Below are positions 14,831 to 23,081 of a stretch of 29,476 nt of DNA, one piece after another. Position numbers and translations under genes: made by a program. The stretch comes from JBOGDS01 sp050743075 (GTDB lineage Bacteria > Actinomycetota > Actinomycetes > Jiangellales > Jiangellaceae): assembly GCA_050743075.1 (NCBI GenBank), contig JBOGDS010000045.1:1-29476 (forward strand), read 5' to 3'. The number at the start of each line of letters is the position of its first letter. Position 1 is the first letter of the stretch. Under the pieces are notes generated by a model. The model had not been told where the DNA came from and made no database searches. It was given only the letters and a program-made list of their open reading frames with translations.

Positions 14831-16732
14831 TCACGCCGCGTACACGAAGGTGCGCTCGATCAGGTGCTTCGGTGCGGCCAGCGTCTCCCCGACGATCCGA
14901 CCGGTGTCGTCAACCTCGAGCCGAACGTGGACGCCCTCGGCGGGGAGCCCGAACATGATCGTCGTACGGTCGTCGGTGCCCGGCAGCACGGCGACCTCGA
15001 CGCCCGGAGCGTCCCCGTAGGGCTCGCCGGCAAGAAACTCCGGCCCGTCGACGGCGACGGTCTGCGTCGGCGGATCAGGGCGGGAGGTATCGCTGGTGAC
15101 CGTCTCCATGACCGTGAACGCTGGCTGGGCACGCATGACTGCGACCACCCGGTCCAGGATCTGGCTGTCCAGCTGCGGTGGCCAGGAAACGCGGAGGAGC
15201 GCTGCGCCGCCGTGCCAGCCGTCGGCCTCGATGCGCAGGTCGACATGATTGGGCCCGGCCCGCCACGCGTACGGGCCGACGAGGCAGCCCGGCCCGCACG
15301 GCCGCAACGCCACCGTGGCGGGCGCCGCGCTGCTGCTGACCCGGGCCGACACCCGGTAGGCCGGAGGCGGTGCCTCAAGGAGCTCGACCGAACTGTCCGG
15401 CACCCGCAGTCTCAGCTCGAGCTGGTTCACGCTGGCGACAAGGCCGACAGCGACCTGCCCGGCCAACGTTCCCACCCGCACGAGCGGCCGGGTCGCGGGC
15501 AGTGGCACGCCCAGATCCTCGGTGGCCGGTGCCGGGGTCGGCAGCGACACCAACAGCGCGGTCGCGGCAAGCACCCCACCCAAGGCTGCTGCCTCGCTGC
15601 GTGCGGCCCGACCCATACCCGGCTGGTCGGCCCGACGCAGCCGGCGACGTGCTGTGAATGCGAGCCCGACGACGAGCGCCACCAGGGCGAGCTTGGCCAG
15701 CAGGGTGCGGCCGTAGGCAGTCTCGACCAGCGCCGAGACCGAAGGAACCAGCAGGAGTGAGCTCACCGTGCCCGTAACGGCGACGAGGACGACCAAGGCC
15801 AATGCCATCCGGGCGTACGCCACGACCAGGCGACGAACTCCCCGACCTCGCCATCCCGAGATGCGGGCGATGCGCAGCACGTAGACGAGCGTCCCGACCC
15901 ACGCCGCGACCGCAGCCAAATGCACGGCAACCAACAGCGCGCCCGCGGCGCCGTCCTGAGCTCCAAGATGATTTCGCCAGGCCTCCGCGGCCACCACCGC
16001 AGCCAACCCCATCGCGGCGACCGGTCCGCGGCGAGCCACCGCGGCCGCCGCGAACCCAGCGACCTCCAGCGCCAACAGTGGCGTGGCGCGGCCGGTCCCG
16101 CCGACGATCAGGACGTGCACCAGCAGTCCTGCAGCTGCGGCCGCGCCGAGGCCGGCGGCGATGCGCACCAGCGTCCGGGGGATCGCATCCGCGTGGACCC
16201 GACGGGCCAGTCGCTCGCCCACCACTTCCCCGGCCGCCACGGCGAGCCCAGTGAACAGCAGCCACCGAAGCAACACCACGGCCGGCAGGCCTGGGCTCTG
16301 CTCGCCAGAGCGCCCGCGCAAGCTTGCCGAACTGGTTCCGACGGCGAAGTCGAACGCCGACTCGACCACGTCACCGTCCTGCGCGGTCACCGTCCACCGC
16401 ACCACATACCGACCCGCGGCGAGGTCCTCGCGTAACGGCACGACAAGCCTGCGCCCTCCCTGTTCGACCGCGACCGGCCCGGTGCGCACCGCCTCCCCGC
16501 CGTCGCCCAGCACTGCGACAGCGCCGGGCTCTACGGGCTCGTCGAAGGCCATCACCACCTGCCGCGGCGCCGTGGCCACCGCGTACCCGGCCTCCGGCGT
16601 GGTGGCGAGCAAGGTCGGATGGGCGGCGGCCGGTGCTGCGCTGCCGATCAGGAACGCCGCCGTAGCCAGCAAGGCCCACGAGCCGCGGCGCCATCGTCGA
16701 GCCGCTCGCTCGCGGGTGTTTCTCCTGCGCAC
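14831..16732 (-). CDS. copCD: CopC-CopD fusion copper protein (YcnJ-like)
   Basis: The 633-residue protein has a signal peptide (to about 37) that leaves His38 (HPTLLATTPEAG) as the N-terminal CopC copper ligand. The CopC beta-domain spans 38-132, followed by eight or more membrane helices of CopD (about 150-480) and a C-terminal outer domain (about 490-633, with RPCGPGCLVGPY). CopC binds Cu(II) outside and CopD is a membrane copper carrier; fusions occur in actinobacteria and in Bacillus YcnJ. The third CopC ligand motif, normally DGH, reads DGD (119-121), so the site may be weaker. GTG 16732 is chosen because the signal peptide starts there; the ribosome site is weak and the start is tentative. 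It ends 94 bases before csoR. Confidence 0.85.
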   Translation of the reverse strand: MRRRNTRERAARRWRRGSWALLATAAFLIGSAAPAAAHPTLLATTPEAGYAVATAPRQVVMAFDEPVEPGAVAVLGDGGEAVRTGPVAVEQGGRRLVVPLREDLAAGRYVVRWTVTAQDGDVVESAFDFAVGTSSASLRGRSGEQSPGLPAVVLLRWLLFTGLAVAAGEVVGERLARRVHADAIPRTLVRIAAGLGAAAAAGLLVHVLIVGGTGRATPLLALEVAGFAAAAVARRGPVAAMGLAAVVAAEAWRNHLGAQDGAAGALLVAVHLAAVAAWVGTLVYVLRIARISGWRGRGVRRLVVAYARMALALVVLVAVTGTVSSLLLVPSVSALVETAYGRTLLAKLALVALVVGLAFTARRRLRRADQPGMGRAARSEAAALGGVLAATALLVSLPTPAPATEDLGVPLPATRPLVRVGTLAGQVAVGLVASVNQLELRLRVPDSSVELLEAPPPAYRVSARVSSSAAPATVALRPCGPGCLVGPYAWRAGPNHVDLRIEADGWHGGAALLRVSWPPQLDSQILDRVVAVMRAQPAFTVMETVTSDTSRPDPPTQTVAVDGPEFLAGEPYGDAPGVEVAVLPGTDDRTTIMFGLPAEGVHVRLEVDDTGRIVGETLAAPKHLIERTFVYAA

Positions 16733-16805
16733 GCAACCACCAGCCGGCCGAGGCCTACTATCCTTCTTCGGAGATGCCGATCGTACGACCCACCGGGAGC
16801 GCTCG

Positions 16806-17789
16806 ATGACCAGCCGTCCGCCTCGCACGGCCAAGAAGTCGGCGCCACGAACCAGTGCGCGTCCGGCCCGCCGACAAGGCCAGCAGACAAGCGGCGTTAG
16901 CGCCTCCTTTCCAAGGCGTCGGTGGTTGATGCCGGTCGCGGTGGTTGCGATGCTGGCGCTGATCGGCGCAGCCGTGTGGCTGGCAGCAGCGCGTGATGAC
17001 TCCGCCGCTACCGATCCGTCCGCGGGCGGCGACCCGGGCATCGCGCACGTACACGGCCTGGGTGTCGATCCGGCCGACGGCACCCTCTACGCGGCCACCC
17101 ACTTCGGCCTGTTCAAGATCCCGGACGGTGAGTCGGCAACCAGGGTTGCCGACCGCTACCAGGACACCATGGGCTTCACCGTAGTCGGACCCAACCACTT
17201 CCTCGGCAGCGGCCACCCCGACCTGCGGGAGGCCAAGCCGGCCCTGCTCGGCCTCATCGAGTCCACTGATGCCGGCAACACCTGGGTGGACCTGTCACTG
17301 TCCGGCCAGGCGGACTTCCACGCGCTCGAGGCCAAGCACGACACGGTGTACGGGTTCGACTCGACCAGCGGGCGGTTCATGGTCAGCGACAACAAGACCG
17401 ACTGGGACACCCGCACCGTGCTGCCGATGGGCGACTTCACCGTCAGCCCCGACAATCCCGAGCTGGTGTTGGCCACCACCGAGCATGGCCTGGTCAGCAG
17501 CACCGACGGCGGCCGCGCCTTCGCCACAATCGACGAAGCGCCTCCGCTGCTGCTCGTCTCCTGGCCGACCACCGACGCGCTGTACGGCGTGACCACATCC
17601 GCAGCCGTCCTCGCCAGCGCTGACGGCGGCGCCACCTGGGAGCAGCGCGGATCCCTCGACGGCAGCCCCGAGGCGCTCACCGCAATCGACGCGCAGACCG
17701 TGCACGCCGCCACCGACCAGGGCATCTACACCTCCACCGACGGCGGCCGAAGCTTCACCCTCCGCTACTCCCACCCCCAGGCCAACTGA
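16806..17789 (+). CDS. Membrane-anchored beta-propeller (F510_1955-type, BNR-like) protein
   Basis: The 327-residue protein has a basic leader (1-39), one membrane helix (about 40-61) and an outer beta-propeller. Repeats of the Asp-box type are visible: STDAGNTW, STDGGRAF, SADGGATW and STDGGRSF. The blade start GIAHVHGLGVDPADGTLYAA carries an HVHGL motif (81-85) that could bind metal. Relatives are named F510_1955 family glycosyl hydrolases, but no catalytic set for sugar cleavage is seen here. ATG 16806 follows CGGGAGC. The gene is divergent from copCD across 73 bases, with TACTAT (16756-16761) as a possible -10. Its place suggests a copper-related outer role; this is inference. Confidence 0.8.
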   Translation: MTSRPPRTAKKSAPRTSARPARRQGQQTSGVSASFPRRRWLMPVAVVAMLALIGAAVWLAAARDDSAATDPSAGGDPGIAHVHGLGVDPADGTLYAATHFGLFKIPDGESATRVADRYQDTMGFTVVGPNHFLGSGHPDLREAKPALLGLIESTDAGNTWVDLSLSGQADFHALEAKHDTVYGFDSTSGRFMVSDNKTDWDTRTVLPMGDFTVSPDNPELVLATTEHGLVSSTDGGRAFATIDEAPPLLLVSWPTTDALYGVTTSAAVLASADGGATWEQRGSLDGSPEALTAIDAQTVHAATDQGIYTSTDGGRSFTLRYSHPQAN

Positions 17790-18004
17790 CCCAGCGACAC
17801 CTTGGCGGGCTTGTCCGGCCGGGCGGCTGACCCCGACAAACGCGCGGAAGCGACCAGACACGACATCCCCAACCTCGCGCACGACTAACCGTCCGCGCTC
17901 GCGCCTTAGGTCAGCGCGTCACGGTGGCATGTCTGAGAACATGTTTGAGATGAGGATCGGCGCGCCGCCCACGATGGCTACGGCCATTTGATCATGGTGT
18001 GTGG

Positions 18005-18340
18005 ATGGCGTCTTCCCGGTCGTCTTCACGCCGTTATCCCTCCGATCTGACCGACAAGCAGTGGCCGTTGCTGGAGCCGCTGCTGCCCCCGCCGAGCACC
18101 GCCGGCCGGCACGAGAAGCACCCGCGCAGGGAGGTGGTGAACGCGATCTTCTATGTGGTGCGTACCGGCTGCTCGTGGCGGCAGCTGCCGCTCGACTTCC
18201 CGCCGTGGCAGACGGTGTACTGGTACTTCAAACGGTGGAACGCCGAGGGTGCGGTGGACCGGCTGCACGACGCGCTGCGCGACCAGCTGCGCGACGAGGC
18301 CGATCGCGATCCGATGGCCTCGGCGGCGATCGTGGATGCC
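18005..18340 (+). mobile_element. IS5-family transposase remnant (N-terminal ~112 residues)
   Basis: From ATG 18005 the frame reads YPSDLTDKQWPLLEPLLPPP, REVVNAIFYVVRTGCSWRQL, PWQTVYWYFKRWNAEGAVDR and ASAAIVDAQ. This is the N-terminal domain of IS5-family transposases, up to the first catalytic Asp region (VDAQ). After 18340 the match ends and unrelated sequence follows, so the catalytic core is lost. No matching terminal inverted repeats were found on both sides. The element is inactive and marks a past insertion between the copper block and the MerT-like gene. Confidence 0.85.
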
Positions 18341-18353
18341 CAGCGACACCCCT

Positions 18354-18617
18354 CCGCCCCTTACCCCCGCGCGTCACGGCGAGCGGCACCGAACGCGGGA
18401 GGAGGAGTGGGGATGTCAACTCCTCGACGAGTGCGACATTGACGACCTCGACGCACTCGCTGCCCGCTGCGCTGAGTCCCGCCGGGCGGCCGGACAGTCC
18501 CCGGCGCGGTGGACGCCGGCCTGCCTGCTCCCGGCGATCACGCTCGCTGTGCGGCATCGCGGCGGGCCGGCCCGGCTCGTGGAGCCGCAGCTCGCGATGA
18601 CTACTGAAGGGCGATGA
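18354..18617 (+). pseudogene. Unrecognised protein fragment
   Basis: A frame continues without a start codon as HGERHRTREEEWGCQLLDEC, DIDDLDALAARCAESRRAAG and RWTPACLLPAITLAVRHR, ending at 18617. The charged helical composition looks coding, but there is no ribosome site and no motif I can name. It directly follows the truncated transposase, so it may be the C-terminal part of a gene cut when the IS5 end was deleted. Confidence 0.3.
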
Positions 18618-18702
18618 CGAAGCCTGCCGTCAGGGCGATGACGACTACCGCGGCCACCGCAATCTGCCCGGTCTTGCTCAGGCCGCACACCCAGTCGATC
18701 AC
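18601..18702 (-). CDS. Possible 33-residue single-helix membrane peptide or gene tail
   Basis: On the minus strand GTG 18702 opens VIDWVCGLSKTGQIAVAAVV, then VIALTAGFVIALQ and TAG. It is one clean membrane helix after a short Trp/Cys-containing head. There is no good ribosome site. It may be a true small protein or the end of a longer lost membrane protein. It overlaps the end of the unrecognised frame on the other strand. Confidence 0.3.
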   Translation of the reverse strand: MIDWVCGLSKTGQIAVAAVVVIALTAGFVIALQ

Positions 18703-18841
18703 CCGGACATCGCACCGACGACGACCGCCCGCTCGAACAGCTCGGTGAGCAGCATCACGGACTGACTGGACGTCCGGGTCGATCCTGGATTCGCGGCTAG
18801 GATGACCCGCCGCACCGGGTTGAGCTCTCGAGAGGAACGAT

Positions 18842-19261
18842 GTGACGGAACCCCGCGCGAGCGTTGCCGGACTGTCGCAGAGCCCGGGTAGTCACATCAG
18901 GCCCGGCCGGACGGTCAGGCACGACCGGGCGCTCCCGATGTGGCGGATCGGCTTGGCCGGTGGAGTGGTCGGCATCCTGTGCTGCGTGGGCCCCACCGTG
19001 CTGGCGCTCCTCGGAGTGGTCAGCGCTGGCACGGCGTATGTCTGGGCCACGGATCTCTACGACGGCTACGCATGGTGGTTCCGGCTGGCCGGACTCGCCG
19101 TGCTGGCTGTGCTGGTCTGGGCGTCGCTGCGACGGCGCAACCAGTGCAGCCGTGACGGACTGCGTCGATTGCGGGTCCGGCTCCTCGGCGTCGCGGTCAT
19201 CGCTGTCGCGACGTACGGCGCGCTGTATGCGGTCACGACGTGGCTGGGCACGCTGGCCTGA
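18842..19261 (+). CDS. MerT-like mercuric/metal transport membrane protein
   Basis: The 139-residue protein has a polar leader (1-33), then WRIGLAGGVVGILCCVGPTV, where the C47-C48 pair in the first helix followed by Gly-Pro matches the MerT metal entry motif. Two more helices follow (about 79-97 and 112-137), and the loop RRRNQCSRDG holds a Cys (102). MerT passes Hg(II) from outside to cytoplasmic MerA; no merA or merP is in the window, so it may serve another metal or thiol role. GTG 18842 has GAGAGG six bases upstream. TAGGAT (18798-18803) is a possible -10. It converges on the Crp/Fnr gene, with a 12-base gap between the stops. Confidence 0.6.
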   Translation: MTEPRASVAGLSQSPGSHIRPGRTVRHDRALPMWRIGLAGGVVGILCCVGPTVLALLGVVSAGTAYVWATDLYDGYAWWFRLAGLAVLAVLVWASLRRRNQCSRDGLRRLRVRLLGVAVIAVATYGALYAVTTWLGTLA

Positions 19262-19273
19262 GGCTTCCGCGGC

Positions 19274-19978
19274 TCAGTCGCCGGTCTCGGCGCCGATGCG
19301 CGTCGGGTCGAGCAGCGTGATCCGGCCGCGGGCAAGCCGGATCAGGCCGCGTTCGGCGAAGTCGCCGAGCACCTTGGTCGCGGTTTCCCGCGAGGTCCCG
19401 GCCAGGGCGGCGATCTGGTCGTGGGTGAGGGGTACGACCGAGCCGCGGGCCTACAGGCCATAGCGACGGTGCTGGCCGGCCACGGTGATCAGGGTGCGTG
19501 CCACCCGTTGCGGCACGCTCTTGAACACGCTGTCCGACAGCCGTCGTTCCATCTCCACCAATCGCCGCTCGAGGATCTCGGCAATGCGGGTGGCGATCCG
19601 CGCGTCGGACAGCAGAAGGCGATGCACCTCGCTGGTGCTCATGATGCAGACGACAGACTCGTCCAGGGCCTCGGCGAAGTTGTCGTACATGTGCTGGCCC
19701 AGCAGCACCATCTCACCGAAGATCGTGCCGGGCGTGATGATCGCCGTGGTGAGCGCCCGCCCGTCGGGCGAAACCCGGAACACCCGGACTCGGCCCTTCT
19801 TGAGGATGAACAGTGCCTCGACCGGGTTCATCGGGGAATACAGCAACTCGCCCGGCGCGAAGGTCTTGATGGGGGCGGCCGCGCCGATTGCGTCCATGTC
19901 GGCCGGGCTGAGGTCGCGGAAGATGCCGACCTCGGTCAGGCACCAGGTCTTGACTTCCAGCGCCCCGACGTGGTCCAC
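19274..19978 (-). pseudogene. Crp/Fnr-family regulator interrupted by an in-frame TAG
   Basis: GTG 19978 (GAGGAGG eight bases upstream) opens VDHVGALEVKTWCLTEVGIF. A cyclic-nucleotide-binding-type domain follows: FAPGELLYSPMNPVEALFIL, RVRVFRVSPDGRALTTAIIT and PGTIFGEMVLLG. A dimer helix (SVFKSVPQRVARTLITVAGQ) leads to HRRYGL and TAG at 19451-19453. Reading past the stop in the same frame gives the helix-turn-helix: LTHDQIAALAGTSRETATKV, then AERGLIRLARGRITLLDPTR, ending at 19274. A CAG to TAG change would explain the stop. Without read-through the product cannot bind DNA. It is 233 codons otherwise, normal for the family. Close relatives respond to nitric oxide, oxygen or carbon starvation; the signal is unknown here. 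Confidence 0.85.
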
Positions 19979-20058
19979 GTCCGTTGCCTCCTCGCGTCGA
20001 CCTGGTGCCCATGGTGGTCCATGCATCGCCGTCTGGTCTAGGGTGGCCAGGCCCTCGA

Positions 20059-20547
20059 CTAGACAGTACGTCCCGCCGACCTGCATGGGATCTCGCTACT
20101 GGCGGCGCAGCATAGGTCGGGAAGGACGTACAGGCCCCCCAGGAGCAGGCCGTACGCCATATGGCCGACGAGGCTCCACCACTGGTCGGCACCGACCTCG
20201 AACGCCATCTCGCTCATGCCCAACCACACCGGCATGATCCACAGTGCACCGAGCACCCACCAGGCCACCCCGTACACCAGCCCGAGTACGACCACGATGG
20301 CAGGCCGGGTGGCCACGCGTGCGAAGAGCAGTCCGAACACCGCGCCGAACAAGGCGGAGTTGAACAGGTGGACCACCCACCCGAAGCCGGTCGACGGGTC
20401 CGCTACGAGGTCGGCCACCATGGGCATCGTGTCGCGGCTCAGCATGATGAACCCCAGCGGGAGGCCGGCGACGAGGCCCGCGATCGCCCCGCTGATGACG
20501 CTCGCCGGTAGGGCTCGGATGTCGACGCCTGTGCTCGTCGAGGCCAT
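20059..20547 (-). CDS. Four-helix membrane protein of unknown function
   Basis: The 162-residue protein has four hydrophobic stretches: about 17-36 (ASVISGAIAGLVAGLPLGFI), 58-77 (VVHLFNSALFGAVFGLLFAR), 84-105 (IVVVLGLVYGVAWWVLGALW) and 128-145 (LVGHMAYGLLLGGLYVLPDL). Conserved-looking small residues and a WIMPVWLGM loop suggest a compact channel or sensor-like bundle, but I recognise no named family. ATG 20547 follows GGAAGGAAA. It lies directly upstream of the Crp/Fnr gene in the same direction with an 80-base gap. Complete and codon use matches neighbours. Confidence 0.7.
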   Translation of the reverse strand: MASTSTGVDIRALPASVISGAIAGLVAGLPLGFIMLSRDTMPMVADLVADPSTGFGWVVHLFNSALFGAVFGLLFARVATRPAIVVVLGLVYGVAWWVLGALWIMPVWLGMSEMAFEVGADQWWSLVGHMAYGLLLGGLYVLPDLCCAASSEIPCRSAGRTV

Positions 20548-20815
20548 GTGCGGTTTCCTTCCGTCTGAGGGGACATGATCGTCTCGCGGAAGTTACTGAG
20601 CCCGGCGGTGCGCGTACCGTGACCGCGCACACAGTTGGAGTCCGCGACCTCAAGGTCCGCGGCGTCGTGTGATCGGCGTCACGGTGCGACCGACGAGTCA
20701 CGTGTGGATGGACCCGGCGGTCGGCGCTTGCCGATCGAGGTCGTCGACGGTGAGGACGTGCCGACGTGCATACAGAACAGGCAGATCTGCGCCGACCTGT
20801 GACGTTGTGCCTGTC

Positions 20816-21587
20816 ATGACGCAGCTGCAGTCGAAGCAGGCACGCGGCCTGGTCCGCGTCGAGCAGGGCGCCAAGCGCGTCCGCGTTCAGCTCGGTGGTC
20901 ACGTGGTCGCCGACACGGTGCGGCCGGTCCTGGTCTGGGAGTCGCCCTACCACTCGACGTACTACTTCCCCGTCGACGACGTCCGCACGGAGCTGCTGAC
21001 GCCGACCAGCGACGTGCACCACTCGCCCAGTCGTGGCGACGTCACCCTCTTCACGGTGCGCGTGCCCGGCGGTCAGGAGGCGCACAACGCAGCCGCTCGC
21101 TTCGAGAGCTCGCCCATCGGCGAGTTACACGATCTCGAGCGGTTCGACTGGGATGCGATGGATGCGTGGGTACGAGGACGACGAGCCGGTGTACGTCCAT
21201 CCGCGAGACCCGCACATCCGCGTCGACATACTGGCGAGCTCGCGCCACGTACGGGTGGAGATCGGCGGCACCGTTGTGGCGGAATCACCACGTCCCCGGC
21301 TGCTGTTCGAGACCGGCCTGCCAGTGCGCTACTACCTGCCGCGGACGGATGTGCGGATGGACGTGCTGCAGGCGAGCGACACCGTCACTCGCTGCCCTTA
21401 CAAGGGGCAGGCCGAGCACTTCTCGGCCCGCATCGGTGACGATCTGGTCCCGGATGTGGCTTGGTCGTACCCCGCGCCACTGCCGGAGAGCCAGAAGATC
21501 GCCGGACTCGTCGCGCTCTACGACGAACGGGTGGACACTCACGTCGACGGCGTGAAACAGGAGCGGCCGACGACTCCGTTCGCCTGA
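20816..21587 (+). pseudogene. Double DUF427 protein with one frameshift
   Basis: The first frame, from ATG 20816, gives VRVEQGAKRVRVQLGGHVVA, YHSTYYFPVDDVRTELL and RFDWDAMDAW. At about 21170 one extra G in GCGTGGGTACG shifts the frame. The second frame then gives YEDDEPVYVHPRDPHIRVDI, VRVEIGGTVVAESPRPRLLF, YYLPRTDVRMDVL and TRCPYKGQAEHFSARIG. Each half is one DUF427 domain, a small beta-barrel whose chemistry is not established. Without the extra base the protein would be about 256 residues, normal for the two-domain form. The ribosome site is weak. Probably a base-call error or recent mutation, since both halves are well kept. Confidence 0.8.
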
Positions 21588-21589
21588 CG

Positions 21590-22502
21590 TCACGTGAGCC
21601 GCTGCAGCAGCCCGCCGACCGTGAGCCAGTAGTAGACGATGTAGCCGCCGGCAACGAACAGCGCGATGGTGCCGAGGCGGCTGATGGCGGGGAGAAGTCG
21701 CCGCAATCGCAGATCGAGAGTGGCCTGGAACGCGCCGGCGGCAAGAGTCAGAGTCACGATCACGAACCCCATCCCCAGGCCGTACATGACCAGCGAGCCG
21801 AGCGACGACCACATCGTCCTGGCGGTGACCGAGGTGCCCACGACGGCGAGGAAGATCGGCAGCGTGCAGCTGAGCGACGCGAGCCCGTAGCCGAGGGCGA
21901 AACCCAGGTAGAACGGCGTGCCGGCGCTGCGTGGCCGGACGCGGGCGGCGAGTCGCGCGGACAGGGAGAAGTGCAGCGAGCCGCCGGCGAATCGGTACCC
22001 CCCGGCGGCCACCAGGATGACCCCGAGCGACGCCGCGACCCAGCAGCCAGGCCAGGATCAGGCGGGCGCCGAGGCTGAGGAGCAGGCCGACCACGGCGAA
22101 GAGCACGACGAACCCGACGGTGACGACGGTGCCGATCCGCAGCGCTCGCGCCAGCCGCCTGATCAGCGGCGCGGCCGGCGCGAGCCCGGAGTCTCCGAGG
22201 AAGATCCCGACGTACGCGGGAAGGAGCGGGAAGCCGCACGGATTCACTGACGACACCATGCCCGCGGCGAACGCGAAGCCGAGCGGCAGCAGCGTGCCGA
22301 CCTCGCCGAGCAGTCCGCTGGACCGCGAGGAGAGGCGCTCCACGGCGAGGTTGAGCCCGCCCGCACCATCGGCGGTTCCGACGGCCATGGCTACGGCGAA
22401 CGCGAGCGTGGTGAGGACTGCCACGACCGCGACGGCCGCCCGCTGTGGGGTCCGCCATGGTCCCGGGTCGGTCTGGATGAACGGCAGCAACGTCGGGTTC
22501 AT
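21590..22502 (-). pseudogene. CcdA-type membrane protein with one frameshift (last gene of the radical-SAM operon)
   Basis: ATG 22502 opens a leader and first helix (AAVAVVAVLTTLAFAVAMAV), an outer loop, then GFAFAAGMVSSVNPCGFPLL with Cys89 and the NPCGFPLLPAY signature of CcdA/DsbD. Near 22035-22040 the frame is lost after AWLLG; the next frame gives GVILVAAGGYRFAGG, GYGLASLSCTLPIFLAVVGT (second redox Cys) and ends VYYWLTVGGLLQRLT. A single-base change restores about 303 residues. Both redox cysteines are kept. The start overlaps the stop of the TlpA lipoprotein gene (ATGA), so it is its partner for electron supply across the membrane. Confidence 0.82.
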
Positions 22503-23080
22503 GTCGACGATCCCGCGGCGAGCTCGGCGAACCTGTCCTCGATCTGCTCTTGGGTGAGGATTCCGGCGTGGTTGTCGACCATCTCGCCGGCGGCGTCGAA
22601 GAAGACCGTGGTCGGCATGCTGAGCACCTCGAACTGTCGCACCGGGGTGTCGTCGACCGCGTACGCCGCCGGGTAGGTGATGTCGAGGTCGCGCAGCAGC
22701 TGCGCTCCCTGCTCGTTGGTTCCGAGCCCGACGAACGGCCCGATTTCCACGCCGAGCATCAGCACCCGGTCGGCGTACTGCTGTGACACCGTGTCGAACC
22801 ACGGCATCTCCAGCAGACACGGCGGACACTGCGCGGCCCAGAAGTTGAGCACGACGGGTCGGCCGTTGCCGACCAGCGACTCGAAGTCAACCTCGCGCCC
22901 GCCGAGCAGGTCTTCACCTTGGTAGGCGACGAGACGGAACGAGTCCACGGCAGCCACGCCGTCCGGCGACCGCCCGTCCGCAGCGGTCGGCGCGGCGGAG
23001 CCGCACGCCGCGAGGAGCACCCCGACCGCTGCGAGCTGCACGGCGGACCGTGCCGGCCGAAGCCAAGATCCGGTACGCAT
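22499..23080 (-). CDS. TlpA/ResA-like thioredoxin lipoprotein
   Basis: The 193-residue protein has a signal peptide with lipobox LAAC (Cys26). The outer thioredoxin domain includes NGRPVVLNFWAAQCPPCLLE, with the CPPC site at 85-88, then MLGVEIGPFVGLGTNEQGAQ and VLSMPTTVFFDAAGEMVDN with the cis-Pro. It should reduce disulfides or metal sites on secreted proteins. ATG 23080 lies one base after the stop of the DUF3179 gene, and its own stop overlaps the CcdA start. It is the second TlpA/CcdA pair in the window, tied here to a radical SAM enzyme. All active residues are present. Confidence 0.9.
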   Translation of the reverse strand: MRTGSWLRPARSAVQLAAVGVLLAACGSAAPTAADGRSPDGVAAVDSFRLVAYQGEDLLGGREVDFESLVGNGRPVVLNFWAAQCPPCLLEMPWFDTVSQQYADRVLMLGVEIGPFVGLGTNEQGAQLLRDLDITYPAAYAVDDTPVRQFEVLSMPTTVFFDAAGEMVDNHAGILTQEQIEDRFAELAAGSST

Positions 23081-23081
23081 G

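Noticed and set aside
16083..16805. Upstream extension of the beta-propeller gene
   Set aside because: This part is antisense to copCD, has no signal or domain, and the ATG at 16806 has a ribosome site and starts a normal membrane anchor.
17790..18004. Terminal inverted repeat of the IS5-family remnant near 17927-17965
   Set aside because: The AACATG-type repeats are short, and no matching right end could be found because the element is truncated.
20548..20815. Coding sequence in the gap before the DUF427 gene (frame ending IQNRQICADL)
   Set aside because: No start codon with ribosome site and no recognisable family; too short to support.
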